This document shows, in pieces, positions 51,753 through 63,867 of a DNA stretch of 64,000 nucleotides. Both the position numbers and the translations under genes were made by a program. Source of the stretch: Limnephilus marmoratus (taxonomy: Eukaryota > Arthropoda > Insecta > Trichoptera > Limnephilidae); the NCBI GenBank assembly GCA_917880885.1, contig OU862920.1, positions 34,879,019 through 34,943,018 on the forward strand, in the 5' to 3' direction. Position 1 is the first letter of the stretch. Every line of letters begins with the position of its first letter. The notes under the pieces are model-generated. The model saw only the letters and a list, made by a program, of their open reading frames with translations, had not been told where the DNA came from and searched no databases.

Positions 51753-52296
51753 CCGTGAAAATCTTAAAACTTATCTGGCTATATACTTCTTTATTCAAGT
51801 CTCTGATTTGAAAGAATCTTCCTCTTTATTTTGTTCCAATTAATACTTTCTTCCCCGTTCCTTTTCCTCGTCTCGTCAATAGAACTTGACGCGTGCCTAC
51901 TACCTACGAGCACGTGAACTCGTGCGCTTGAAAACACATTAGCCCCGCGACGGGAATCGCGCCCCGACTCCTTCAAGTCTTGAGCCTTGTTCACGGGAGG
52001 CGGAATACTTCGCACGAAGATTTTACTTCTAACTTCTTGCTGCAAGAGCTCTCTTGGCTGCCATGTTTTATTTGATTTAAAAGATACATAAATTGATAAC
52101 ATTAAGAATTAATTAAAATTAAAAATAATACATAGATCCATAAATTGATAACATTAACAAATAATACGTAGATTGATAAAACTAAACACTTTTTTTAAGG
52201 GCGAATGTGATATTTTAAGTAGCCTGTTTCTCGTAGTAATATAGAGGTGTATATATGTTGTTAATATGTGTAAGTATACATAAGTTTGCATGGACG
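51753..52296. other. Unassigned
   Basis: ATTGATAACATTAA occurs twice (52091 and 52144) beside AATACATAGAT / AATACGTAGAT. The 51791-52102 minus frame has no recognised feature. Confidence 0.4.
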
Positions 52297-52853
52297 TGTG
52301 TACCTCTACACGGAGGCGTCTACTAATATCTACAGGAATTCCAAAAACTGAAAAAATCGAACTAATATCTATGAGAACCAAAGTGTTGATGAATATCTAC
52401 AGCTCAAACTGTTGACTAATATCTATGAGAACCAAAGTGTTGACGAATATCTACAGCTCAAACTGCTGACTAATATCTATGTGAACCAAAGTGTTGACGA
52501 ATATATCAACAGCACTGGCAGAGGTTGGATTTGCAATTATGTATAGCATATTGGAATAACGTAATATTACGTATGCAGTTTAAAAAACTTAATTTATGTA
52601 AGTATGCATGTAAAAATTCCTAATATCGGACTATTGGACACATTCAGCTGATTAGTCCAACCTACGCTCTGTAGATATTAGTTCAACCTACGCTCTGTAG
52701 GTATTAGTCAACACTGGGACCGTCATAGATATTCGTCCGACCTTAGCTCTGTAGATATTAGTCAACACTCTGAAGTTCGTAGTTCAACATATGAGCTGTA
52801 GATATTCGTCCGACATACAGGCTATAGATATTAGTATCTGGAGTCCCCCTACA
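52297..52853. mobile_element. Inverted minisatellite, foldback-like
   Basis: The left half (52315-52515) has a 54-bp tandem unit containing ACTAATATCTATGAGAACC, AAAGTGTTGACGAATATC and TACAGCTCAAACTG, about 2.6 copies. The right half (52660-52850) carries the same motifs reversed and more diverged: GAGCTGTAGATATTCGTC, GTAGATATTAGTCAACACT. Outer ends GGAGGCGTCTACTAATATC and, reversed, GGACTCCAGATACTAATATC correspond. Confidence 0.7.
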
Positions 52854-52962
52854 CAGGGTGTTAAGGGACGTACTTAATTTACTTTAACCAGTAATTCCTG
52901 ATTATATTTGGAGTAAAAAATAAAAATTAAGTTTTGTTCTCCGGTGACATTTTTGATGTTTT
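52854..52962. mobile_element. Solo left arm of CAGGGTGTT MITE
   Basis: CAGGGTGTTAAGGGACGTAC, ATATTTGGAGTAAAAAAT and TTGTTCTCCGGTGACATTTT match the left arm of 43872-44238; the right arm is missing. It begins exactly where the inverted minisatellite ends. Confidence 0.8.
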
Positions 52963-54004
52963 TTTTATATGTGCATGCACACATATAAAAAAGTTATGCA
53001 TATTTTTATAATCTAATCCTTACGCACGTCTTTTTCTTCTTTCTGTTTTCTACTTTCTATTGTAATTTTTCCAATTTTCAGCATCATTATGTACTAAATC
53101 CATATGTTTACATTAGACTTCAAACAAAGTAATTATATTCCATTGGTCACCATGAAAAAGGCAGCCCCCTAGCAGTATCTACTCTCTAAATGTTCTAATT
53201 AAATATCATGGATTTTATAAATAAATAAAACGTATGTATGCAAGCATTCTGTAACTGAAGAGATGAACGTTTTATCGTGGGTTTGGGATGTTTTATTTCC
53301 ATAAACATTTCATTAAATATATAACTTAAATCAAATATACGTAGAAGCGAACATCGTCAAAATTGTCGCCCAAGAGGATTTAACGTGGTGAACATACAAA
53401 TATAAACCGTTGAACAAAGATGAAATTAACAATTTTTGACAGTTTTTGAAGCGGAAGTTCCATACTTCAGCAAACATTAATCTGTAAAGCTTTTAGTATT
53501 TAGCAAAACGCCCGGTAAAATCGCCACGCTGTGATTTTATTCTATACGTCGCGTCGCGCCCGTCACACTCCATACAAAATCAGTTTGGCGAAAATTGCAT
53601 TTCGCTCAAAAACACTCCTTTTGTGAATGGAGCTTTATAAATGTTCAATTTTGTAAAGGTACTGTACTTTCTTTTGTTCAAAGGTCGAGTGACACGTGTA
53701 GTTTTTCCCCTTTAACTGTGGTCATATAATGGGTACCTACACATTTTTCTGTTTCAATATTTATCTCTTCTACGTATTTTAATAACTTTGGCGTTTTTCA
53801 CACATATCAGTTACTAACACACACACGAGTATGTGAAAATCTTATGATGCCAGAGAGTATTTGTTAATTCAGATTAACGAATTTCAGCTTTTTAGTGGTA
53901 TTATGTACCTTATAACACAAATCGCATTTTAATTTCAATTGGCATTGTGCTTAAAACCATCGAATTCAAGGCGTACTTTTTTTAAAGTTAGCTTTACAGA
54001 AAAA
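52963..54004. other. Unassigned
   Basis: A short palindrome, TATATGTGCATGCACACATATA, spans about 52967-52989 (center GCATGC). A GC-richer patch at 53510-53600 has no gene signal. Confidence 0.4.
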
Positions 54005-54465
54005 ATCCCTCAGGGATAAGCCTCCATTAAACCTTTTGGATGCTTTTTAGGGGGTCTTTTTGGTTCCCGGGGCGACGGTGCGGTTTAACCCTCTTTTTTA
54101 GGCCCTGGGAAAAATAATTTCCCTCAGGGGAAGATCTTTTGAGGAATGGAAGGAATTAGAATTTTATTACCATAGAAAATCGGTTTTCTGCTATTGTCTC
54201 CATTTGGCATGGAAACTCAAATGTTTACTAATTATCTTGCGGAGGCTTGTTCCTGGAAGCGCTACATGGAAGTTGTAAATCCGATGGATTTCTACAGATT
54301 TACTACATTCATAGATAACTTTTTGAAAGCTTTTTAAAGTTGATCATCTCTATCCTTATTTCTTTAACGTCATCTCCGTACAGGAGACCATTAGGAAAAT
54401 AATTTTCCCCAAGGCCTGTGTGATCATTTTGCATGCTGTGTTGAAGATGTTTTCATGAAGGCTCA
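54005..54465. mobile_element. Scrambled family B SINE fragments
   Basis: Pieces AATCCCTCAGGGATAAGCC, GGATGCTTTTTAGGGGG, GGTTCCCGGGGCGACGGTG and AATAATTTCCCTCAGGGG (54005-54140), and GAAAATAATTTTCCCCAAGG with TGCATGCTGTGTTGAAG (54390-54450), derive from the SINE head and tail but are out of order. Confidence 0.55.
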
Positions 54466-54820
54466 CATTTTAATAATTTCCGGCGAATTCGTAACTATAA
54501 CAACTTTATTTTCATGTCGCACAAGAAATGCGAGTTATTTACATTTTAGATTAATAAAAACAGTCCCTTACCATTAAAATATTTATCTTCAACGATTTTA
54601 TAACTTTTTAACCCGTTTTTCAACTATAAAGTTAGCGGTATGCACCAGATTTTATTTTTCTAGACTATGAATTAATAACTTCGTGAGGACAACATGTAGA
54701 CACATTTTAAATATTTGTAACACGTTCTTCAGAATTAATTTAAATGAACGCGGCAGAAAGGTCGAATCTCCAGGCCTGTTAGGGTGAATTCGACTGTACG
54801 TTCGTACAATACGCCGTGCC

Positions 54821-55598
54821 TAGGGATGCAACGATATATCGGAAAACCGATAAATATCGATATATCGACCCCTAAAAATATCGATATTTATCGATATCGA
54901 AGATACGCCGATATCGATATATCAATATCGAAAAACTCAATATATCGAAAAACCCGCCCAAATTAAAATACCCACAAATCGGGTAAAATGCTATAGTGCC
55001 TAAAAAAATTGATTCTGTTCTTTACTATAATCTGTGGTAGGTGAAAGCACCATAAATCTTTGGCTCACACGCAAATAAAAAAAAACTGACGGCGACGACG
55101 AGCTTACGTTACATCTTTCTGCTCTTGTAAATACTCTAAAAGAAAACTTTCTTGAAACACGGCAAGACATGCATGGTTTATATCCAAATCTTTTTAAAGT
55201 GGCAATGAGTCATCTGCCAATTGTGGCAACAACTGTTCCTTCTGAAGTCTTTTTTCTAAGGCAGGAGCCACCTTAACTCAAAACAGAAACCGCTACAAGG
55301 AAGCAGACTGTCAAATGCAATGTTATTTTTGAATTCGGTAGCTGGTACATAAAACTGGAATTAATTTGTTTTAAATAAATTTATAAAACACATTTTATAT
55401 ACCTATCCAAATTATGTGATTATTCATATGAAAATGTATGTACATAATCGATAAACGTTTGATATAACTACAATTGCACTGGATTTCTATAAGCTTTTTA
55501 AAAAAGAAGAAATATCGATATATCGGCCTACTAGACCGATATATCAATATCGACTTACTTCGATATATATCGATATTTTTAAAAACCTTGCATCCCTG
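54821..55598 (+). mobile_element. Family F hAT-like element, full length
   Basis: Left TAGGGATGCAACGATATATC, right AAAAACCTTGCATCCCTG, so the ends pair over about 11 bp (AGGGATGCAA). Flanks share CGTGCC, consistent with a degraded duplication. 100-150 bp at each end is (ATCGATAT)-like; the interior matches 33031-33754. No transposase frame. Confidence 0.8.
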
Positions 55599-55999
55599 CG
55601 TGCCGCGGCGTATATTTGTTTACACGCTTTTTTCACTTACGTCGTTAAGATTCATACATTATTCGTCTTCTTCTTCTTTTGGACAAATTCGATAGTAGGT
55701 CCGTCCAATACACGGGTCGCGAGTTGCAATTTGTATCCACGGCTTCTTTACTTACGTCGTTAAGATTCTGAATATATTTTAGGGTATATTCTCGTCTTAA
55801 GCAGTGAAGCGTATGGAAGAGACTTTGCCCTACACTTGGAATTTACACTTGGAATTTCAACTCGATCCGTAAATAAATTATCTTAGAAAATATTCCCTTT
55901 TGAAATGGTTGCACATACAGTTAGATAGTTGTATGGCATTCAGAATTAAATATTTTAATGCGGTTCAACTCGAATCCCCTTCTTTACTAGAAAACTCCA
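55599..55999. other. Unassigned
   Basis: CACTTACGTCGTTAAGATTC occurs at 55636 and again as TACTTACGTCGTTAAGATTC at 55750, a 20-bp direct repeat. Confidence 0.45.
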
Positions 56000-56299
56000 A
56001 TGTTAACTAAGTTACAAAATCAAGCTTCCTTGAAAATATACGAGTACATGCAAATACTTCAGTCTCCCGATATCCTCAAATACAAAGTTAACCATTCGAA
56101 CGTTGCTTATATCAGACTTTCATTGCCCTTGAACTTGACTCGAACATTAAGGAAATTAGCTTTCAAAACCCAGGTTGCTGGAAGTCTTGACCACGTCCGT
56201 CGAACGCAATCTATGAATATCGGCAATTTCCTCTACCGCCACTTCGTCAACACTTCTCTTAGTGACTGGACTGCGACTAGCGGTGAGCAGAGACTGTAA
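56000..56299 (+). CDS. Open frame, unrecognised, low support
   Basis: 99 codons from an ATG to TAA. The product is basic, with NVAYIRLSLPLNLTRTLRKL and a C-terminal FVNTSLSDWTATSGEQRL. No signal peptide, membrane segment or known motif is evident, and codon use does not stand out strongly from flanks. It could be a last exon, a decayed element protein or chance. I do not assign a function. Confidence 0.2.
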   Translation: MLTKLQNQASLKIYEYMQILQSPDILKYKVNHSNVAYIRLSLPLNLTRTLRKLAFKTQVAGSLDHVRRTQSMNIGNFLYRHFVNTSLSDWTATSGEQRL

Positions 56300-59239
56300 C
56301 TGAGAAATGAGTCGCCGATAGTAGGGTAGCTATCAATATTCCCGTTGGTCCTTGGAGTCCGATATCGTGGAAACATAGCAACTAGTCCGAGAGCATTTGC
56401 GAGCGCTTTTGACCCTTTGACAAATCAAAGCTGTAATTTTTGTCAATATTATAAAGTAGGATTGTCGGCATTTAGATAATTTACGTAATGGATATCCTGT
56501 TTTCTTACGAGTTTAAATATGTTTCTTAATTTGATTTGCTAAGAAGATCCACATTTAATTCATTAAGCTTTTGCAGTGTTGATTGCTACGCGGTTTCTTT
56601 TATTTTATACTCCCTTAGTAATCCTATTACGTTTATCTTATATTAATGTTGCTTCATTTTACCTTATGTGCCAACATTTTTCTGTCTTGATTTTAAAGAT
56701 CCGCTTTAATTTTGCGATGGCGACGTCGAGTTGAAATGCCTGTCTTTAACTTGAAATTACGGTCTGAAAGATCTGTGCCAATTTCACGATGCCACAGTAA
56801 CTGTTCGAAAGTTTTTCTGCTTCTTTTTAGTCGTTTCTTCCCCCGTTCCAATTCCCTTGGTGAATAAGGCCCCACCACTCCTCGCGGTTTTGCACTGTTT
56901 ATTTCTATATTACGATTTATACTTTATGCTACAGCTCACTGTTTTTCTGTTTGCAGTTGAAATAATATATCTACTCTTAAATGAAATCATTCAAAGTATA
57001 GTAAATGCATTTCCTAAGTAAATCTGCAGATCAGGATTAATTAAGAGGAACGGTTGCGTAGCTTCTTTAAACAAAAAAAATAAATTTGGATTTGAGGCCA
57101 AATAACCCTGCCAGACTGAATAATTATTTTGTTAACCAAATGTTGTAGCAAATATCTAGTACGGATATATGCTATTTTATCTATCTGTATTTTAAATTAT
57201 AAAATACAGGCCATTAAAGAATTGGTATTTCACATTTTAATGGCTTGCTTGCAAAATTAACCTTTTCCAACTTACAATGTAAATATAATAAAATATAAAA
57301 TAAAACATCGCCATCACAAAGCGTTTTTAGGCATTTAAAAAATATGTCCGACAAATTTGTGTTCCAATGTAAATAGGTCCTTTGTAAATAAAATTTAACC
57401 CCATGAAAATGCTTTTTCAATAATTTTTGTTAATTATTTATATTGCGTTATATGTACATAGTAAGAAGGGCAATTTTAAAAAAATTATTATTTTCGCAAA
57501 TAATTGCCCAAGACCTATATTTTATAATAGAAATAAATTAATAGCACACATCCGTACCAGATATTTGCTTCACCTGTTGATTAAAAAAATTATTATTCAA
57601 GTTGGTGGGTATTTTGGCCTCAAATTTGTGTTTAAGTTTTGTGTGAAAACAGCTGTTCAACCACCATAGAGTTTAGTATACAAGTTGGGTGGACGGGATC
57701 TCAGCAAAACCACCTCAACCCAAGCGAGGAAACTATCATCAAAGATGTCATTGTTTATCTTTGTTTCATATTTTTAAATCCTGCGCTCACATCATCTATC
57801 TCACATAAACATCAGAAAAAACGTCTTTATGTAACGAAATTGGTTAGAAACATTATAATTTTAATGGTTGTTCCTTGTGTTTTATCGCATGATTATACCT
57901 ATATATAATTGTGTGAAGTTCCCTCGCAAAATACAAGAACCTTGTATTGTGAAGAACATACAAATTAATATTTAGTGTAAACAAAAAAATATACGTATAT
58001 TTAAATTTCATGTTCATAGTGAATGTTTCATCCTCTCCATAGGTTAGAATATATTTATTATTCTCGTATAAAGTTAATTAAACGTGTACGCACTAGTCAA
58101 TTGCGCTTCCATACATAAAAATAAAATTACACTTCCATATACAACAATAAACATAGTTTTATTTACAATACAATACAAATACTGAATATGATTATGTAAT
58201 CCCAGGAAACTTCGAAGACGGAGATTCGATAATGTTGTTTCAGTGCATAACTTTGTGACGTTACAAACTAGCTCTTTGTTTGACGTTTTTAACAGGTTAG
58301 TTTTGCTTTCTGACATGCGCTGCTTCTCGTTATATCACATTTATTTTTGTTGCCTTCTCCAATATAACGTTATACTCGTAATACTCCATTTAAAAACACG
58401 GTAGCTCAGGAAGTTAGAAAAATAGAAGAAGTTAAAACTTAGGATGGGTTGTTTTAAAATTTTTTAATAATTCATCGAGTTAATTTCCACGTTCTGTGAA
58501 AGTTCAATTCAAGTTATTTGATTATTTCAGTTTTATGAAGCAACTGGTCTTCAATGTTATAATAACATAATTTGAGTAGAACTTACACAGAACATAAAAA
58601 TTAACTTATAAAATTTGACGAATTCTTCAAATTTATTGAAATAACCCGTCTTTAATCAGTTTTTGATGTACTCCAAAACAATTGCCGCTTGAAAAGAAGG
58701 CTTGTTTTTAAATAATTTTGAATTTCGATTTTGTTTTCATTAAGAGGAATATAAACGTTAGAAATATTTCGAATCTCATGCCTGCAAAATTTTAAAATCG
58801 AGCGTCTTTTTGCACGAGGCTAGTAAGCGAAAAAGTGGTTTTTATTTATTTTGTGCATAATTTTATAAGAACGAAAAAAAGTTAGAATATAGATAAAGTC
58901 AAAAATAGTCTTAGCCGTAAAGGGGTATTTTTTAAAAATTGTTACTTTACGTCATAGTTAAGTCATGAGAAAACATTTTTTTTGTGGTTTACGCTTATAT
59001 TTTTTGTTACGTAAATAATAATTTTATTGTAATTCCAATACATAGATAAAGTAGTTAAAGCTTCAATTTATCCGTAGCATATTTTTTATGTTCATACGGT
59101 AAAGATTAATCAAAATAGTATCTAAGTAGGATTTCACGTATATATTAATCTTAATGAATTCAAATCTTGTTAAATTCATCCACTTCGAATCGACGTCGAT
59201 GACAATGCATTCTCTCAACAGGCACTAACGCACACTTAC
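56300..59239. other. Long AT-rich stretch, nothing assigned
   Basis: About 2.9 kb read on both strands without a recognisable repeat family, exon or RNA. It is the least structured part of the window. Confidence 0.4.
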
Positions 59240-59645
59240 GGTACCGCTGCCCCAGGAACCATTTTTTGATAACCAACTTCCCTGTCACAGGTCACGTCGT
59301 TTTGTGACTTAGCAGGGGTACCCGGGTTCATGGGGTGAGGTTTATCTAGAAATACGTTATACATACTCCGTGGCGGGCCGAACTCGGAGACTAGTTGAGG
59401 TAGGCCTAACCTAGACCTCTCCAGCCGGCGATCCATCATAGTGGGAGGGATGGATTCATTCGTCTGTCACTCCTGGATACATTGACACCCAGACACCTAC
59501 CCACCCCTCATACTTTTTTCTTTCTCAGAATTTCACCTTCTTCCTTTCTAAAAAGACCCCCACACAATATACCCAAAGATGACATAGGCCGTGAGGGATT
59601 ATTTTCTTTAGGGCGTCCTGTGTGTAGTTAATGTAAAAAAAAAAC
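59240..59645 (+). mobile_element. Family B SINE, near complete
   Basis: TACGGTACCGCTGCCCCAGG, TAACCAACTTCCCTGTCACA, GTACCCGGGTTCATGGGGTG, GGGAGGGATGGATTCATTCG, TCCTGGATACATTGACACCC, CCCAAAGATGACATAGGCCG, GTGTAGTTAATGTAAAAAAA, in order; ends in an A-run. Confidence 0.85.
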
Positions 59646-60485
59646 AAATGCATTTCTCTGAAATTGGATGAAATAATGGCGCATGTAGGACCGGAGCGTC
59701 CTATGCATCGAATGTAGTGTCGTATTGTCTACGTCCAATTTCGACAAATTCTGCGCAAAACCCAAGCGCTGGTAATTTCAGCTCGTATAATATAAATCTT
59801 ATCCAAATAATGCACCAATTATTGTTAAAAACGAAACTCCAATATTCTTTCTTGTTTTATATTCATACGGGTGTTTTTAAAGTCACGAGTGCAAAATACT
59901 CCTCGCACAAGATTCAACTGTTCACAACAATTCCATGATTATTTATTTCAAACCAAAAATAGTTTCCTTCAGATCGTTCTACTCACTATTACTAACCTAG
60001 TTTCACCGTAAATCATTTTCTCCGTCCTTTATCTGAATCTAGTAATGACGATGGCTTTCTCCAACGACTTTGCCACAAGGGGATAGCTACAAGGAAATGA
60101 TTGCTCAAAAGAAAATCAGTGTTAGTTGCACTTCTTCGATTCTAATGTAATTCGTTAAATCATCCCTGAGGGAGATTCAGTAAAGGGTTGGCGGTTGAGA
60201 ATTCAATTGATACCTGCAAATAAAATGAAGATAAGTGTTTGCAGTATTCCAAATAATCTATTCTAAAATGGTCTTCCCAAAAAAATTTTAAATACCTAAA
60301 TGCTATTACTGTGAACAGCAGACCTTGCGCCTTAAAACGTATGTTTCTAATTTTCTCTCGTTTAATAAATCAAAATCAAAATTTCTTCTGAAATGTATAC
60401 ATAATATAAACCGTATTCTTATTTTTTTTTTGTGTATTTCAAATAAGGATTTATTCAATTTGACCAAGTGACAATTCTTTTTAAA
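59646..60485. other. AT-rich stretch, nothing assigned
   Basis: No motif seen. Confidence 0.4.
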
Positions 60486-60727
60486 TACGAGGGTGGTCTG
60501 AAAAGTTTCCGACCTGAACATGAAGATGGCAGCACTAATCAATAAAAGCTAGTGAAAGTATTTGGGCATCTTTTGACAGTTACTCACCAAAGTTTCGGCC
60601 ATTTTGGATGCGCAGTTTTTAGTTGACAGTCGTTTGAGTGAGTCGATGTGTGTGTGAACTTTGGTGAGTAACTGTCAAAAGGTGCTCAACTACATTCACT
60701 AGCTTTTATTGACGAGTGCTGCCATCT
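60486..60727. mobile_element. Foldback element with mariner-like left end
   Basis: The left end TACGAGGGTGGTCTGAAAAG followed by TTTCCGACC is a typical mariner terminus. It is followed by an inverted repeat with arms of about 68 bp (60523-60590 and 60658-60727): AGATGGCAGCACTAATCAAT, AAAAGCTAGTGAA, TTTTGACAGTTACTCACCAA and their complements. The matching right-hand mariner terminus is not present. Confidence 0.7.
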
Positions 60728-61517
60728 CACCTGGTTTAAGTCCGTTGGGCACGCCCTGTTGCATTCTGTTTGTAAAAGTTGCGATGCTCAAAAGGCATCC
60801 TTTTAATTTTCAAGGCGGAAAGTTTTCTATTTCCCATTGATGAATTATTAATGTTTTTACTTTGTTTCCCCTCATTCTAAGCGCGCGCTTTCGAGTACTA
60901 CGAATCTTCGTATTTCTCATGCTCCCATTTTCAACATAAGCTTTCTCGTTTACTGTCTTAGTGAAGATTGCAGGATCTAAGCTACCGGCTATATTGGCTC
61001 CATCAGAGCGGGGAAATCGATCCTTAGATATCTATGTTTATAATCCTTTGTCTCTATGCTCAAAGTTATTTACTTCTGTACTATAAATAATATTAGGTAG
61101 GTACTAAGTAGGATTGTTATAATTGCACTGCTTTTTCCGATAACCTGAAACTGCAAGTTTTTTCTCTACTTTTATATTATGTTTGATTAGTATAATTGAA
61201 TTAATTCAACTAGTATAATTGAACAACGCGTGTGAAAAGTTAGTTTCCCCACCCTTTATCTCCGGATATAAGCGACCTACCAACAAAATACAATTCGGCG
61301 AATAATTAAAACGTCTGTGGGTAAGGATATAATGTCGTATTAATAAAAAATGATTTTAATACGAGAATGAAGAAATATTTATTTTTACATAAAAAAAAAT
61401 CAGCAGTCACACGAAACATAAAAATTGCTACCCAACCGCCACTTATTTCGGAAAAGTGGAATTTTTTAAACGGAATTTGATTGGCGCGCGGTTTATAATA
61501 AAAAAGTACAAGTGTGT
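60728..61517. other. Unassigned
   Basis: Nothing recognised. Confidence 0.4.
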
Positions 61518-61688
61518 AGTTCCCACTCGGTAGAAGTTAAACCTTCAGAAAACTAAAGTAGACAAGTGTGGGAAGGCTACGAAGCGCCGCACAAAGAGGA
61601 GACCGATTTTTCTATATCTCTCTCGCAGGCTAAATCCTACTGATGTACGTGTTTGTCACTTTTTCGTTTCATCGAGTTTCAAATCATA
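61518..61688 (-). mobile_element. Family A MITE
   Basis: Read on the minus strand: GTATTATGATTTGAAACTCG, AGTAGGATTTAGCCTGCGAG, TCGGTCTCCTCTTTGTGC, TTCTGAAGGTTTAACTTCTA. It lacks the first approximately 25 bp. Confidence 0.8.
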
Positions 61689-63246
61689 ATACATATTTAG
61701 GAAAAATAACTAAAAATAGACAAAAAACAATGCAAAAAAAAAGAAAAAAGAAATGAACATAATTAAATACAAATATTTATGCGCCATATATAATCGCCGT
61801 TTATGGTGGATATTTAATCGTCTCCCTTCTTTATAGGGGCAGTTTATGGTGTGATAAAATTATAATATCGGTTTTTCTTATTTTCTTACCTTTTTTGGGA
61901 TTTCACCGCACAAACATACCTTAGAGAAAACCATCATTGCGCAAAACACCACATTTTTACTAATTGAAATATGATCATGTTAACTTATTACTTATTAGTA
62001 TACCTATATCCAACATTACTTCACGAAGCCCTGCTGCTCTGGAAATCAAAAACCCAATTGAAGTATCAAGTACTTATGCATAAGACTTGACAATGACTGT
62101 TGACAAATTTCTAAGTCATTGTATAGTATTGGCGGCATTAACAACAAGACCGGCCTGACGTTGATCAGAAATCGTCGTAGTACGCGTTTTTTTTTTCACA
62201 TAATCGTACCGTGTTCTGGCAGGTAACTTTGACGTGTACTAAAGTTACTATACAATTTTGGCTCTTTTAACACCTAACCAAATTATTTGGCTGTACACAA
62301 ATAAATAATATATGCATACTTTGATTCACCCCCAACATAATTAATGTTCACTGCGCAGTATATTTTAAACCTACAATTACAAAGCACAAACAGAGAGCTC
62401 ACTAAAAAAAATAAAAACACAACGTCTATGGTAGGTACACGTAATTAAAAACAATCTCGACGAGAGTGCATAAAATTTTATACACGTGCCATTATTATGA
62501 TTGCTACAAAAGCAAACTACATTATTAAATTTGTAAAATATTCCTTGCAGTGGGAAGACCATCAACTGAACTGGATATTATACCCTTTGATAGCAGACGA
62601 TGATAATATATTTTATGCAAAACGAATGTGGCTTCTCCTCCTTTGTTGCGTCGATTTATTTTATTTATTGAGGTAATTTTCCAACACTTCTGAATTGCTG
62701 CTTTGTGTTTGATAAAATTTGCAGATGATTTATGCTTCGTTCTGTTCTCTGCGAGGATTGGAGAAGACGTAATTTATTTGTCAAGTTTTCTGCAACTAAT
62801 AAAATTCATCTTTTTGCACATTCAAATTCAAAGATAGTTTTAAAAGTAATGTACCTAACAACAATTTCATTCGTATGTTCTCGTGGCCGTGCGCTAAGCA
62901 CCCAGGCAAAGCAACGTAAGGTCGATTTCTGGAATCCTATACTGTAGAATTTTATTGAATTAAAATTTAGTGTGCTTATACTCGTACTTGCACCCCATAC
63001 CAGAATTAAAGATACTCTCATTATCCCCCTAGGGAGTAACCGCCACAAGGTATCAACAACATTAGATGTCGCATTACTGCTGATGGCTAATAACTTATAA
63101 GCTTCTCAATGGTTTTATATCGGTATCTGATATTCTGGCTGAAATGTCCCGGGTAATTTCAAGCGAGCTCGCCAACACAGGCTTCTGATTCTTACCAGGT
63201 GCAGAACTAACTTACCAATGATGAATGGCCAGACTCACTTAGTTAA
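61689..63246. other. AT-rich stretch, nothing assigned
   Basis: The open frame at 62732-62947 has no recognised feature. Confidence 0.4.
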
Positions 63247-63250
63247 TTAA

Positions 63251-63867
63251 GAGCGTTAAACCAGCCAGCGGCTGAAATTCCACATTTCGTCGAAAGTTGT
63301 TCTTACGATCGTGCAGGGCGGTTACAATGAGAAAGATTAATTATTCTCCGTACCAGCTTTTAAAAATTATAACTCATTTTATTTCATTCCAAATTTGCTT
63401 TAATTTATACATCTGTGCTACATCCAGCCGGCGTGATGATTAAACTATTAAAATAATGTACTTTCTGTAATTATTTTTTGATTATAAGTATCTATCATTT
63501 TTCCATAATGTCTAAGTTAAATAAGAATGTTAAAAAAATCTGAAATATATTAGTTTGCAAGTGCGCAAATAAATACACAAACGGACCAATTTTCGTCAAG
63601 AAACATATGTACGTATATATTTTTTAATGATTTTTTTATACTAAAATTAAAATTCTAAAACAAGCGATATCCAGATAATGTATTGATTTATTTTACTGCA
63701 TGATGATTTGAAATGGGTGTGCTATAATACAAAATCTTTTTTGAAAATTTAACAAATAAAAGAGCAATCTTTCGAAATACATTTATAATTTTTTTGTGGA
63801 AAAGAGTCAATACGTCTAAAATCTGATTTAAAAATGACATATTTCTGGTTTTTCTGATAATACCCTC
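63251..63867 (+). mobile_element. TTAA-flanked MITE, uninterrupted copy
   Basis: TTAA at 63247-63250 and 63868-63871. Ends GAGCGTTAAACC and, reversed, GAGGGTATTATC. 617 bp, AT-rich, non-coding. It is the reverse complement of the two halves at 5344-5811 and 7609-7857 and shows a single TACTTA where the LINE inserted in the other copy. Confidence 0.85.
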
